Shown in pieces: positions 1-5,551 of a stretch of 5,722 bases of DNA (position 1 is its first letter; each line of letters begins with the position of its first letter). The DNA is from Thermoplasmata archaeon. GTDB taxonomy: Archaea; Thermoplasmatota; Thermoplasmata; Thermoplasmatales; Thermoplasmataceae. The position numbers and the translations under genes are program-made. The notes below the pieces were generated by a model. That model made no database searches. It was not told the DNA's origin and saw only the letters and a program-made list of their open reading frames with translations. Location of the stretch: positions 1 to 5,722 of the forward strand of contig JAKBQO010000100.1 of assembly GCA_021835185.1 (NCBI GenBank). The letters are read 5' to 3'.

Positions 1-11
1 AACCAGGTTGA

Positions 12-20
12 TTTAAAATA
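12..20 (+). promoter_or_regulatory. candidate archaeal TATA box before the transposase gene
   Basis: TTTAAAATA fits the archaeal box A consensus (TTTAWATA-like). Transcription would be expected to start about 25 bases downstream, near 42, which is close to the TTG at 48 and upstream of the ATGs at 69 and 90. It may belong to the insertion sequence or to flanking DNA, because the left end of the element is not known. AT-rich archaeal DNA gives such matches by chance. Confidence 0.35.
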
Positions 21-89
21 TTCAATTTATCCCATAATTTACTACGTTTGCAAGCGAAACCTTTATTCATGCAATCGCGATCAATATGC

Positions 90-1178
90 ATGGACATAAT
101 GAATTACGGTCTCCGGGAGAAATATGATCAGCTGAAAAGATTCGGCGACAGGCTTTCTGACATGAAGACGATCGTAGACTGGGAAAGGATCAGGCCTTTA
201 CTCAATGACTTATATATTAATAACACAGAGAAGGGTGGAAGGTCAAATTATGATCCCATACTCATGGTCAAGATACTATTCCTTCAGTCCATATATGGCA
301 TAGTTGATGAGTCCATTGAGAAGGAGATACACAATCGCCTGGATTTCATGAACTTCCTGGATTATCCTGAATCGGTACCGGATGCAAGAACCATATGGCT
401 CTTTCGCGAAAGGCTCTCCAATAATCACAAGGACAAGAAGATCTGGAAGGAGATATGGAAACAGTTCAAAGAGAAGGGCATTACAATAAAGAAAGGTACA
501 ATTCAGGACGCCACTTTCATCGAATCGGATCCAGGCCATGGAAAGCACAGGAAAGGTGACGGAACAATACCAATCTATTTGGATCAGAACCCGGTGAAGG
601 AACCTTCAGAATCGGATCATAATGAAGAGAAAACATCAAAGAGGGAGGCAAAGACTGCAAGGAAAATTGAGATTGAACAAAAGAAGAAGGCAAGGGAGGA
701 GGAGCGGAAGAACGCAAAGACAAGGAGATCCAAGGACGGTACCTGGACAGTGAAGAACAAAAGATCCCATTTCGGGTACAAGCTCCACACAATACAGGAT
801 TCAGACAATGACATGATACTGAACTATGCAACGACCACTGCATCAGTGCATGACTCGCAGATCGATCTATCCATTCCTGGCATCGTGAATTACAAGGACA
901 AGGGTTACTTTGGCGTTGAAGGAAGGGGAATAGATGCAGCCATGGATAAGGCTGCCAGGGGACACAAGCTGCCAGTGGAAAGCATCCGCAGGAATCTCAG
1001 GATAACAAGGAAAAGATCCAGGGGTGAGAGACCGTATTCTGTTATAAAGGGAATATTCCATGGAGGTCACGTATTCGTTACAACAGTTCCTAGAGTGAGG
1101 GTCAAGAACATGTTCATGTGCCTTGGCCATAACATGATCTGCGTGATAAGGATGAAAAATAAGGGGATAATAGCGTGA
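90..1178 (+). CDS. IS5-family DDE transposase, apparently full length
   Basis: Encodes the enzyme that cuts and inserts its own insertion sequence. Read from the ATG at 90 it has 362 residues. Residues 27-110 form the N-terminal DUF772-like helical region (TIVDWERIRPLL, then SVPDARTIWLFRERL). The catalytic triad is visible: D140 in QDATFIESD, D270 in KDKGYFG, and E313 in RSRGERPYSVIKGIFHGG, an arrangement typical of IS5 transposases. Between the first two acids lies a strongly charged Lys/Glu/Arg insert (about 181-215) that probably forms a long helix. The C-terminus (VKNMFMCLGHNM) also fits the family. In-frame starts at TTG 48 and ATG 69 are possible; I chose 90 because the folded N-terminal domain begins just after it and no start shows a Shine-Dalgarno site. 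There are no internal stops, so it could be active. Family call sure; start codon uncertain. Confidence 0.9.
   Translation: MDIMNYGLREKYDQLKRFGDRLSDMKTIVDWERIRPLLNDLYINNTEKGGRSNYDPILMVKILFLQSIYGIVDESIEKEIHNRLDFMNFLDYPESVPDARTIWLFRERLSNNHKDKKIWKEIWKQFKEKGITIKKGTIQDATFIESDPGHGKHRKGDGTIPIYLDQNPVKEPSESDHNEEKTSKREAKTARKIEIEQKKKAREEERKNAKTRRSKDGTWTVKNKRSHFGYKLHTIQDSDNDMILNYATTTASVHDSQIDLSIPGIVNYKDKGYFGVEGRGIDAAMDKAARGHKLPVESIRRNLRITRKRSRGERPYSVIKGIFHGGHVFVTTVPRVRVKNMFMCLGHNMICVIRMKNKGIIA
90..1178 (+). mobile_element. IS5-like insertion sequence, core only; ends unresolved
   Basis: The intact transposase gene marks an insertion sequence, which in the IS5 family is usually about 1.2 kb with short terminal inverted repeats. 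I compared bases 1-92 with the reverse complement of 1171-1288 and found only weak, AT-rich similarities: TTCAATT at 21-27 against 1264-1270, and an imperfect match between 60-73 and 1213-1226. None is convincing, so only the coding core is given here. The real element must extend left of 90 and right of 1178. It probably ends before the AT-rich gene pair that begins at 1289. Confidence 0.6.
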
Positions 1179-1288
1179 GCTATCAAGAAAGCGACAGAAA
1201 AGGGAAAAATATTAAGAAAAGAGCATAAGAAAAAGCCACTTCCTATCAATCTAAACAGAAATTAATTGAAATTCTTTCGAAAGAGTAA

Positions 1289-1657
1289 GTGATAAGTGAA
1301 AATTTAATAGTTGTTAGAAATTATCTAAATAGTATAAAATTAATATCATTTAATTATATGTATTCCAGTAATAAGACGTTAGATAGGTTCGGCATAGAAT
1401 ATTCGTATATTGCATCGGCAATGGGTAATATGTTAAAATCAACGAATAACAGTGTAAAGAATATAGAGATAGATAAAACGATAGGGATTGCAATAGATTA
1501 TAATCATTATTGTATACTCGCACTTATGCTTCTAGCAATGACCGTTATTGGCGCCGGTGCAGCAATAATTTCAGGTATTGGGATATTCTGGTTTTTATGG
1601 GGAATGGCAGCAATTTATGGAACAGAGGCACTATTGCTATCCCAATGTAATTGGTGA
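1289..1657 (+). CDS. small protein with hydrophobic C-terminal half bounded by two Cys, unknown function
   Basis: I do not recognise this family. Read from the GTG at 1289 it has 122 residues. Residues 1-72 are polar to mixed (Asn, Ser, Ile and Tyr rich). From about 75 to 118 the chain is almost wholly hydrophobic and glycine/alanine rich (VIGAGAAIISGIGIFWFLWG), enough for two membrane helices. Cysteines at 75 and 120 sit at the two ends of this stretch, and the protein ends in SQCNW. A stop lies directly before the GTG. The ATG at 1358 (99 residues) is a good alternative start because a TATA-like element lies 18-25 bases before it. The gene is followed at once by a small four-helix membrane protein gene with coupled translation. 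The layout resembles a bacteriocin-like peptide precursor with its immunity protein, but that is a guess from architecture only. Confidence 0.6.
   Translation: MISENLIVVRNYLNSIKLISFNYMYSSNKTLDRFGIEYSYIASAMGNMLKSTNNSVKNIEIDKTIGIAIDYNHYCILALMLLAMTVIGAGAAIISGIGIFWFLWGMAAIYGTEALLLSQCNW
1333..1340 (+). promoter_or_regulatory. possible TATA box for an internal start at 1358
   Basis: TATAAAAT, centred about 21 bases before the in-frame ATG at 1358, would fit a leaderless or nearly leaderless transcript starting there, although the spacing is a few bases shorter than the usual 25-27. If real, it would shorten the small hydrophobic protein by 23 residues. A rival is the AATTAATT at 1259-1266, placed about 26 bases before the GTG at 1289. 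The region is so AT-rich that neither can be preferred from sequence alone. Confidence 0.25.
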
Positions 1658-1658
1658 T
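1653..1658 (+). promoter_or_regulatory. Shine-Dalgarno site GGTGAT for the four-helix membrane protein
   Basis: GGTGAT matches the part of the archaeal Shine-Dalgarno sequence that pairs with the 3' end of 16S rRNA, and lies 4 bases before the ATG at 1663. The TGA inside it (1655-1657) is the stop codon of the upstream gene. A ribosome finishing gene one therefore stands on the binding site of gene two. This site decides the start of gene two against the in-frame TTG (1651) and GTG (1654). Confidence 0.65.
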
Positions 1659-1662
1659 TAAA

Positions 1663-2058
1663 ATGTATACAGGAATTACAATTAAAAGAAAAATGGAAGG
1701 ATTATTAATTTCGTTTGCCTTCTTTTTAATTGCGTTGATAGGAGATATTATCATTTCCAATAATATCTTGGCAAAAACATTTTTTATTTTAATGTTGGGA
1801 TTACTAATTATACTGTTTTTATATTATAGAAATAAGTTGAATTTTGAAAATGTGCAGGAAAAATTTGAGGCACGAAAATATTATAAATTCAAAAGATCAT
1901 ATTTCCTAATATTTGTACCTTATTTCGTAACTTTAAATTTTATAGGCATTATTATATTTGCAATAACTAACAATCTATTAATTGCTATTATTACATATCT
2001 GGTTGTTGGAATTTCGTCGTATTTTATATATATTAAATTTGTAGCAAACTCTCGGTAA
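1663..2058 (+). CDS. small four-helix integral membrane protein, unknown function
   Basis: 131 residues from the ATG at 1663, chosen because GGTGAT stands 4 bases upstream. Four hydrophobic segments are visible, at about residues 14-31 (LLISFAFFLIALIGDIII), 37-55, 80-101 and 104-125. They are arranged as two hairpins separated by a charged loop of about 25 residues (NKLNFENVQEKFEARKYYKF). The N-terminus (MYTGITIKRK) is basic and would stay in the cytoplasm under the positive-inside rule. There is no enzyme motif or conserved polar residue pattern that I recognise. It forms a tight pair with the upstream hydrophobic protein, 5 bases after its stop codon. Together with the AT-rich codon use they share, this suggests joint function and possibly acquisition by transfer. 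An immunity, export or membrane-anchor role for the upstream product is conceivable but unproven. Confidence 0.7.
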   Translation: MYTGITIKRKMEGLLISFAFFLIALIGDIIISNNILAKTFFILMLGLLIILFLYYRNKLNFENVQEKFEARKYYKFKRSYFLIFVPYFVTLNFIGIIIFAITNNLLIAIITYLVVGISSYFIYIKFVANSR

Positions 2059-2373
2059 TCTGATTGTATACACTTGTATAATTATAATCCTAATAACTAA
2101 AAAATGAGGTCATGCGGATTTATCTAGAGGTCTATATTTTCTTATATGTTTGCCACCAATCCGTGTTTTGGTCCTTATTTATAATGTGGTATCTAGAATT
2201 CCTTAACATAAATATGTAGGTAATTGACTATAAAAGGAAGACTATTCTTTAATTTTTCTATCTAATTTTCTTTCCTGCTTCGTGTCAGTTATTTGAATTA
2301 TGAACTTTATTATAATTCTACATTAAATGGTATTCATTATGGTATAAGAACATAGAAATTCAAAAAATTAAAA
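2059..2373. other. AT-rich stretch without a convincing gene
   Basis: All reading frames are broken by frequent stops. The longest + strand reading I found starts at the ATG at 2112 and runs 35 codons to the TAG at 2217-2219; its hydrophobic product has no recognisable pattern. There is no tRNA-like fold, no tandem repeat array and no clear T-run terminator. The stretch separates the membrane-protein pair from the transposon remnant and could hold the 3' untranslated region of the former. Confidence 0.5.
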
Positions 2374-2520
2374 GTATCTGTGGAGCACAGGGAATTCAAG
2401 CCTGATAGAGATAATACCTCTACACTGAAAGGATAAGTATAAGACCCTATATCAATGCAAGTTCTGTCAGTGAAACTAGAACCATCTATGCCTTGGCATG
2501 AACGAGCTCCCACAATATAA
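2374..2520 (+). pseudogene. decayed C-terminal tail resembling an IS200/IS605 TnpB (OrfB)
   Basis: One frame reads VSVEHREFKPDRDNTSTLKG, then stop, Val, stop (2434-2436 and 2440-2442), then DPISMQVLSVKLEPSMPW and on to a TAA at 2518-2520. The SVEHREFKP and SMQVLSVK-E elements recall the weakly conserved tail that follows the zinc ribbon in archaeal TnpB proteins. This is from memory and is not an alignment. No zinc ribbon (CxxC) or catalytic core precedes it, so at most a fragment of the right-hand part of such an element is left. The base composition is less AT-rich than the flanks, which also suggests a different origin. A short inverted repeat (2488-2499) near its end would suit the subterminal hairpin of these elements. 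Alternatively it is untranslated leader of the downstream gene. Confidence 0.35.
2488..2499 (+). repeat. short perfect inverted repeat ATGCC-TT-GGCAT
   Basis: Five base pairs with a two-base spacer, lying at the end of the putative TnpB remnant and covering the first two bases of the ATG at 2498. IS200/IS605 elements carry imperfect hairpins just inside their ends, which TnpA recognises, so it may be a relic of such a structure. It is too short to be certain. Confidence 0.3.
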
Positions 2521-2920
2521 TTATAGTAATACGATATATTTATTGATGAAAGGAGTAGAAATAGCGTTTCAGCTTAACAATGACAAGGAGAGCGATGTTG
2601 TCATGGCTCTAGGGAATCTAACAGGGAATTATTTCAAGAGTGTGGAGCATATGGATATCACATGGAGGATTTTTCACGTTACACTCGACAAAGAAAAATA
2701 TTACAGGGTTCTATACAGAGGCGAAAAACTGTCGGATTTGCATCCCGAAAACAAGAAGAGAATTAGAAAGAAATTTGACGAACTCGGCAAAACAGATTAT
2801 AATACCTTGATGAATGAATATGAAAAAGAATCTGGAAAGGAAGGTTTTGAAAAGGTAGGCATAAAAGAACTCACAGAGGAATACGATCTATGGCAGGACA
2901 AATTATGGAATTATATTTAA
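2498..2920 (+). CDS. hypothetical soluble protein, convergent with the Bax1 gene
   Basis: I do not recognise this family. From the ATG at 2498 it has 140 residues; from the ATG at 2546 it has 124, starting MKGVEIAFQL. The later start is attractive because the first lies within the transposon-like remnant and an AT-rich TATA-like run (ATATAATTATA, 2514-2524) stands just before 2546. The protein has no membrane segment. The centre (ITWRIFHVTLDKEKYYRVLY) looks like two beta strands. It is followed by a highly charged, probably helical Lys/Glu-rich part (about 82-128) and ends LWQDKLWNYI. Codon use and length look like a real gene rather than chance. Its TAA overlaps the stop of the oppositely directed nuclease gene. 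No role can be assigned. Confidence 0.6.
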   Translation: MNELPQYNYSNTIYLLMKGVEIAFQLNNDKESDVVMALGNLTGNYFKSVEHMDITWRIFHVTLDKEKYYRVLYRGEKLSDLHPENKKRIRKKFDELGKTDYNTLMNEYEKESGKEGFEKVGIKELTEEYDLWQDKLWNYI

Positions 2921-4224
2921 TCATTTTTCGTTACAATGATATCCAGCCCACGCCATTTCAATTTATAGCCAAGGGCAGGCAGTACACGTTCCGGTATAAG
3001 TCCCTGGCTTTCAACATAATCAAACATTTTTTCGGTTTCCGGATATAGTTTATCCAGTTCCCTTTTAATTGAGTCTATTGAATTGTCATCAAGTTCTTTG
3101 TTCAAAGTCTTTTTTGTGGAATATTTTTCCTCCAAAATAGATTTCAGTGCAGGAAAATCTATGTCTTCATAAAAGGCTATCTCTCCCCTTATTTTTTTGT
3201 CTTTCTGCCTCATAATGTAAACATTTTCCCAGTTTGCCGTGCCCTTTAGATTTTTCTTGATTTCATTATCCTGCTTGAAATATGTTTTGCCTGTTATGTT
3301 TATGTACACATCTCTGTTTCCTACCTTCATTTTATAGTCAGGGAAATAAACATTCCCACCGATTATTACAGGCTCAGCCTTTTTGACAAAATCATAGTTT
3401 GTCATTTCCTTTTTTGGGGCTTCGGGGAGATAGTAGGAAATAGCGTCGCTGAGCTTAAGCCTGTATATCTTTACTGTTTTTTCAAATTTATCCTTAATCT
3501 TTATATCTGCTTCTATTTCCCATTTTTCCAGCATGCTAATTTTACGTATGAGCTGTGAAAATCTTGACCCATAACGTTCTGTGGTTTCAAACATTTCAAG
3601 GGGCCCAGTGATGTCAACTGACTGCAGTGCACCTCCCTCTGTCCGTGCATTGAACAACAGCCCCAGTCTTTTTATTGACGTTATTGTATAACTCCAGTCT
3701 GATGATTCGGTAATATGCAGTATGCGACACCTCATCATTATGGTCTCAAGCTGTTCAAGGTTGTATCTCCTTGCAATTTCTATAGTTTTTGCAGAGTATA
3801 CCTGGCGAAGGATCATCTCGCTTTCCTTGTCGGCATAAAGCCCGTTGACTATTTCTTCCATGCTTAAGCCGTATTTTGCTTCCACAGGCTTCAGAATTTT
3901 GCGTTTTTTCTCCTCACTTACTGGCGGTATCCTGGCAGCCTTGAAAACGTCCTCCCGCAGTGCTGGTGCATCGACATCAACTGGTGGCTCAAACATAGAA
4001 TTCCTGAAAAACAACAGTGAAAGGGCTTTTACAGTCTTGGCGCTTCCAGAATTTAGCTCAACTTCCTTAAGTGCCTTTGATATGGTTTCCCTGTTGTTGC
4101 CCAAATTGCTATTAAAGACTGATTTCACTTTTTCAATATAATCGCTGTTTTCATCTGACAGAAAAACTGGGAATATAAGCCCCGATTTGAGCTTACGTAC
4201 TATCATTAAGTCCGACGGGAACAC
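2917..4224 (-). CDS. bax1: Bax1 endonuclease (DUF790), partner of XPB
   Basis: Structure-specific DNA endonuclease that binds the XPB helicase and is proposed to cut DNA beside the unwound bubble in archaeal nucleotide excision repair. From a GTG at 4224 it has 435 residues and begins (M)FPSDLMIVRKLKSGLIFP, which matches the usual DUF790 opening (MLPxDLLxVR...). Family signatures follow: LSMEEIVNGLYADKE (119-134) and RRYNLEQLE (152-160). E124, D132, Y154 and E157 there appear to match residues reported as needed for cutting in Thermoplasma Bax1. Then come SVDITGPLEMFETTERYGSRF (202-222), a PD-(D/E)XK-like stretch VYFPDYKM...VYINITGK (292-313) and the C-terminal extension ending GYKLKWRGLDIIV. 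The gene overlaps the helicase end by 32 bases and shares its strand. An open frame runs upstream to 4362, but those 46 codons lie within the helicase and resemble nothing. In the PD-(D/E)XK-like part, Asn309 stands where I expect Glu. Confidence 0.88.
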   Translation of the reverse strand: MFPSDLMIVRKLKSGLIFPVFLSDENSDYIEKVKSVFNSNLGNNRETISKALKEVELNSGSAKTVKALSLLFFRNSMFEPPVDVDAPALREDVFKAARIPPVSEEKKRKILKPVEAKYGLSMEEIVNGLYADKESEMILRQVYSAKTIEIARRYNLEQLETIMMRCRILHITESSDWSYTITSIKRLGLLFNARTEGGALQSVDITGPLEMFETTERYGSRFSQLIRKISMLEKWEIEADIKIKDKFEKTVKIYRLKLSDAISYYLPEAPKKEMTNYDFVKKAEPVIIGGNVYFPDYKMKVGNRDVYINITGKTYFKQDNEIKKNLKGTANWENVYIMRQKDKKIRGEIAFYEDIDFPALKSILEEKYSTKKTLNKELDDNSIDSIKRELDKLYPETEKMFDYVESQGLIPERVLPALGYKLKWRGLDIIVTKND

Positions 4225-5524
4225 CCTTTCTCCTCCTCCTTGAAGTTCCATACTCCGTTGTACCTGAGGACACCAGCTCATATAGATAGCTGTCTTTCCC
4301 CTCGGAAGGCCGGAGTATTCTACCCAATCTCTGCCTGAACTGCCTTGTGCTTCCAGATCCACTCATAATTATTGCTATGGAAGCATCAGGGACATCAACA
4401 CCCTCATCCAGAATCCTGGATGTGGCCAGCACCGTAATTTCACCGGATTTAAACATTTCCAGATATTTTTTCCGTTCTTTTCCAGAAGTCATGTATGTCA
4501 GGGCTGGCACGAGGAATTCCCTTGATATTGTATATGCAGTGGAAGTGTCCTCTGAAAATATTATTATTTTTTCACCTGCATGCTTGCTCAGTAAGTATTT
4601 AAGATATTCCACCTTCCTCTCTGCATTGAATGCAATTTCCCTTGACCGCCTCCATGCCATGAGTGCCTCCTTTCCCTCCGGATTCCATGAGGTCATAATC
4701 AAATGTTCAAAATCCATATTCCCATTTAGCTTTATGTTTCTTTTTTTCAGATAAGATAAGAATATTTCATGATTTTTCTCATATTCTTTCTCAGCTTCCT
4801 CACTGAGGTCTATTGGTATCCTCACTATCTTGTAATTTGAAATAAAATCATTCAATTCTTCATATCCCAGTTCAAAGACTTTTCCTCCCATATACTTTTC
4901 AAGCACTTCATGGAGCATGTCGTCCCTCTCATATGTTGCAGTAAGCCCCAGTCTGTATGGAGATGCATAAAACTTCGCTATCTGCAGATAGCTTTCCGAA
5001 GCCATATGGTGAACTTCGTCGGCTATTATGAACTTGAAACGGTTTCCAAGGCTTTCTGCCATTAAATATGCGGAATCATATGTGGATACAGAAATGTCTT
5101 TTATTTCTTTTTCTCCTCCACCTATCTGACCTATATCCATATTCAGGAGATCCTTCAATTTTTGCCTCCATTGTATAATGAGCTCTATTGTAGGTGCCAG
5201 AATGATTGTGGGGACCTTTAGCATGGTTATTGCATATATGCCCAGTATAGTTTTGCCAGCCGCAGTGGGTAATACTATTGTTCCAGAATAATTATTCCTC
5301 TCCCACATTTCAAGGGATTTTTTCTGATAGGGCCTGAGTTTTATTTCTGATGATATTTCAAGTTTCTTATTAGCAAAAACCCTGTCCGTAATGCCCTCTT
5401 TTTTTATTATATCAGCATAACGGTATGCAGGTGCCCTGTATTTTTTGATCCTATCATCATATGAAAATATGCCAGCATAGTTTTCATCGGATATTATGCT
5501 GCCCCCCTTGAAAGATATTTCCAT
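4193..5524 (-). CDS. xpb: XPB/Rad25-type DNA repair helicase (superfamily 2)
   Basis: ATP-dependent 3'-5' DNA helicase, the archaeal counterpart of the TFIIH subunit XPB, acting with Bax1 to open and cut DNA. It has 443 residues, close to the roughly 450 usual in archaea. The N-terminus (1-58, with DDRIKKYRAPAYRY) is the short damage-recognition region. Helicase motifs follow in order: RPYQ (64-67), Walker A PTAAGKT (86-92), Ia APTIELIIQW (110-119), Walker B DEVHH (169-173), III GLTATYER (193-200), IV IIIFSED (320-326), V TSRILDEGVDVPDAS (368-382) and VI QFRQRLGRILRP (395-406). A thumb-like insert lies near 230-300. It ends SRRRRKGVPVG, as XPB proteins usually do. The RED motif expected after motif III reads R200-D201-D202. 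The gene starts 20 bases after an ABM-domain gene on the same strand and overlaps the Bax1 gene. No Shine-Dalgarno site precedes the ATG. Confidence 0.94.
   Translation of the reverse strand: MEISFKGGSIISDENYAGIFSYDDRIKKYRAPAYRYADIIKKEGITDRVFANKKLEISSEIKLRPYQKKSLEMWERNNYSGTIVLPTAAGKTILGIYAITMLKVPTIILAPTIELIIQWRQKLKDLLNMDIGQIGGGEKEIKDISVSTYDSAYLMAESLGNRFKFIIADEVHHMASESYLQIAKFYASPYRLGLTATYERDDMLHEVLEKYMGGKVFELGYEELNDFISNYKIVRIPIDLSEEAEKEYEKNHEIFLSYLKKRNIKLNGNMDFEHLIMTSWNPEGKEALMAWRRSREIAFNAERKVEYLKYLLSKHAGEKIIIFSEDTSTAYTISREFLVPALTYMTSGKERKKYLEMFKSGEITVLATSRILDEGVDVPDASIAIIMSGSGSTRQFRQRLGRILRPSEGKDSYLYELVSSGTTEYGTSRRRRKGVPVGLNDST
4229..4240 (-). promoter_or_regulatory. Shine-Dalgarno site for Bax1 inside the helicase gene
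   Basis: On the minus strand the bases read AGGAGGAGGAGA, followed by AAGG and then GTG (4224-4222). The GGAGG at 4236-4232 stands 7 bases before the GTG, a near-ideal spacing, and complements the anti-Shine-Dalgarno CCUCC. The same bases encode the arginines of the helicase C-terminal SRRRRK motif. The later in-frame ATG at 4206 is about 25 bases from this site, so the GTG is favoured. Confidence 0.75.
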
Positions 5525-5542
5525 GAGGCTATATTTGAAATG

Positions 5543-5551
5543 ATTTAATAA
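5543..5551 (-). promoter_or_regulatory. possible TATA box for a leaderless XPB transcript
   Basis: Minus-strand TTATTAAAT, centred about 23 bases before the helicase ATG and overlapping the stop codon of the upstream gene. With no Shine-Dalgarno site in front of the ATG, a leaderless transcript starting at or just before it is plausible; Thermoplasmatales use these widely. The alternative is read-through from the upstream gene only 20 bases away. Confidence 0.3.

Noticed and set aside
517..843. Open frames on the - strand within the transposase gene
   Set aside because: Antisense to the charged insert of the transposase; the Ser/Leu/Phe-rich product is a shadow of Lys/Glu/Arg codons.
21..1270. 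TTCAATT (21-27) and its inverted copy (1264-1270) as terminal repeats of the insertion sequence
   Set aside because: Seven AT-rich bases are expected by chance in windows of this size, and the match does not extend.
1273..1284. Palindrome TCTTTCGAAAGA just before the GTG at 1289
   Set aside because: A perfect 12-base palindrome could be an operator, but it is single and short, with no regulator gene nearby to support it.
1545..1760. 71-codon open frame on the - strand
   Set aside because: Crosses the coupled junction of the two + strand membrane-protein genes and has no supporting start signal or domain.
2112..2219. 35-codon hydrophobic open frame on the + strand
   Set aside because: The AGGT lies only one base before the ATG, too close for a good ribosome site; it is short and resembles nothing known to me.
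2924..2928. T5 run after the hypothetical gene as an archaeal terminator
   Set aside because: It is a single short run inside the Bax1 coding region and too weak to call.
3845..4141. 98-codon open frame on the + strand
   Set aside because: Antisense to Bax1, Ser/Phe/Leu-rich as expected of a shadow frame, with no recognisable domain.
4225..4362. Upstream 46-codon extension of the Bax1 reading frame
   Set aside because: It lies wholly within the helicase gene in another frame, shows no family resemblance, and a strong Shine-Dalgarno site with GTG stands at 4224.
4347..4754. 135-codon open frame on the + strand
   Set aside because: Antisense to the helicase motifs, so explained as a shadow of a well-supported gene.
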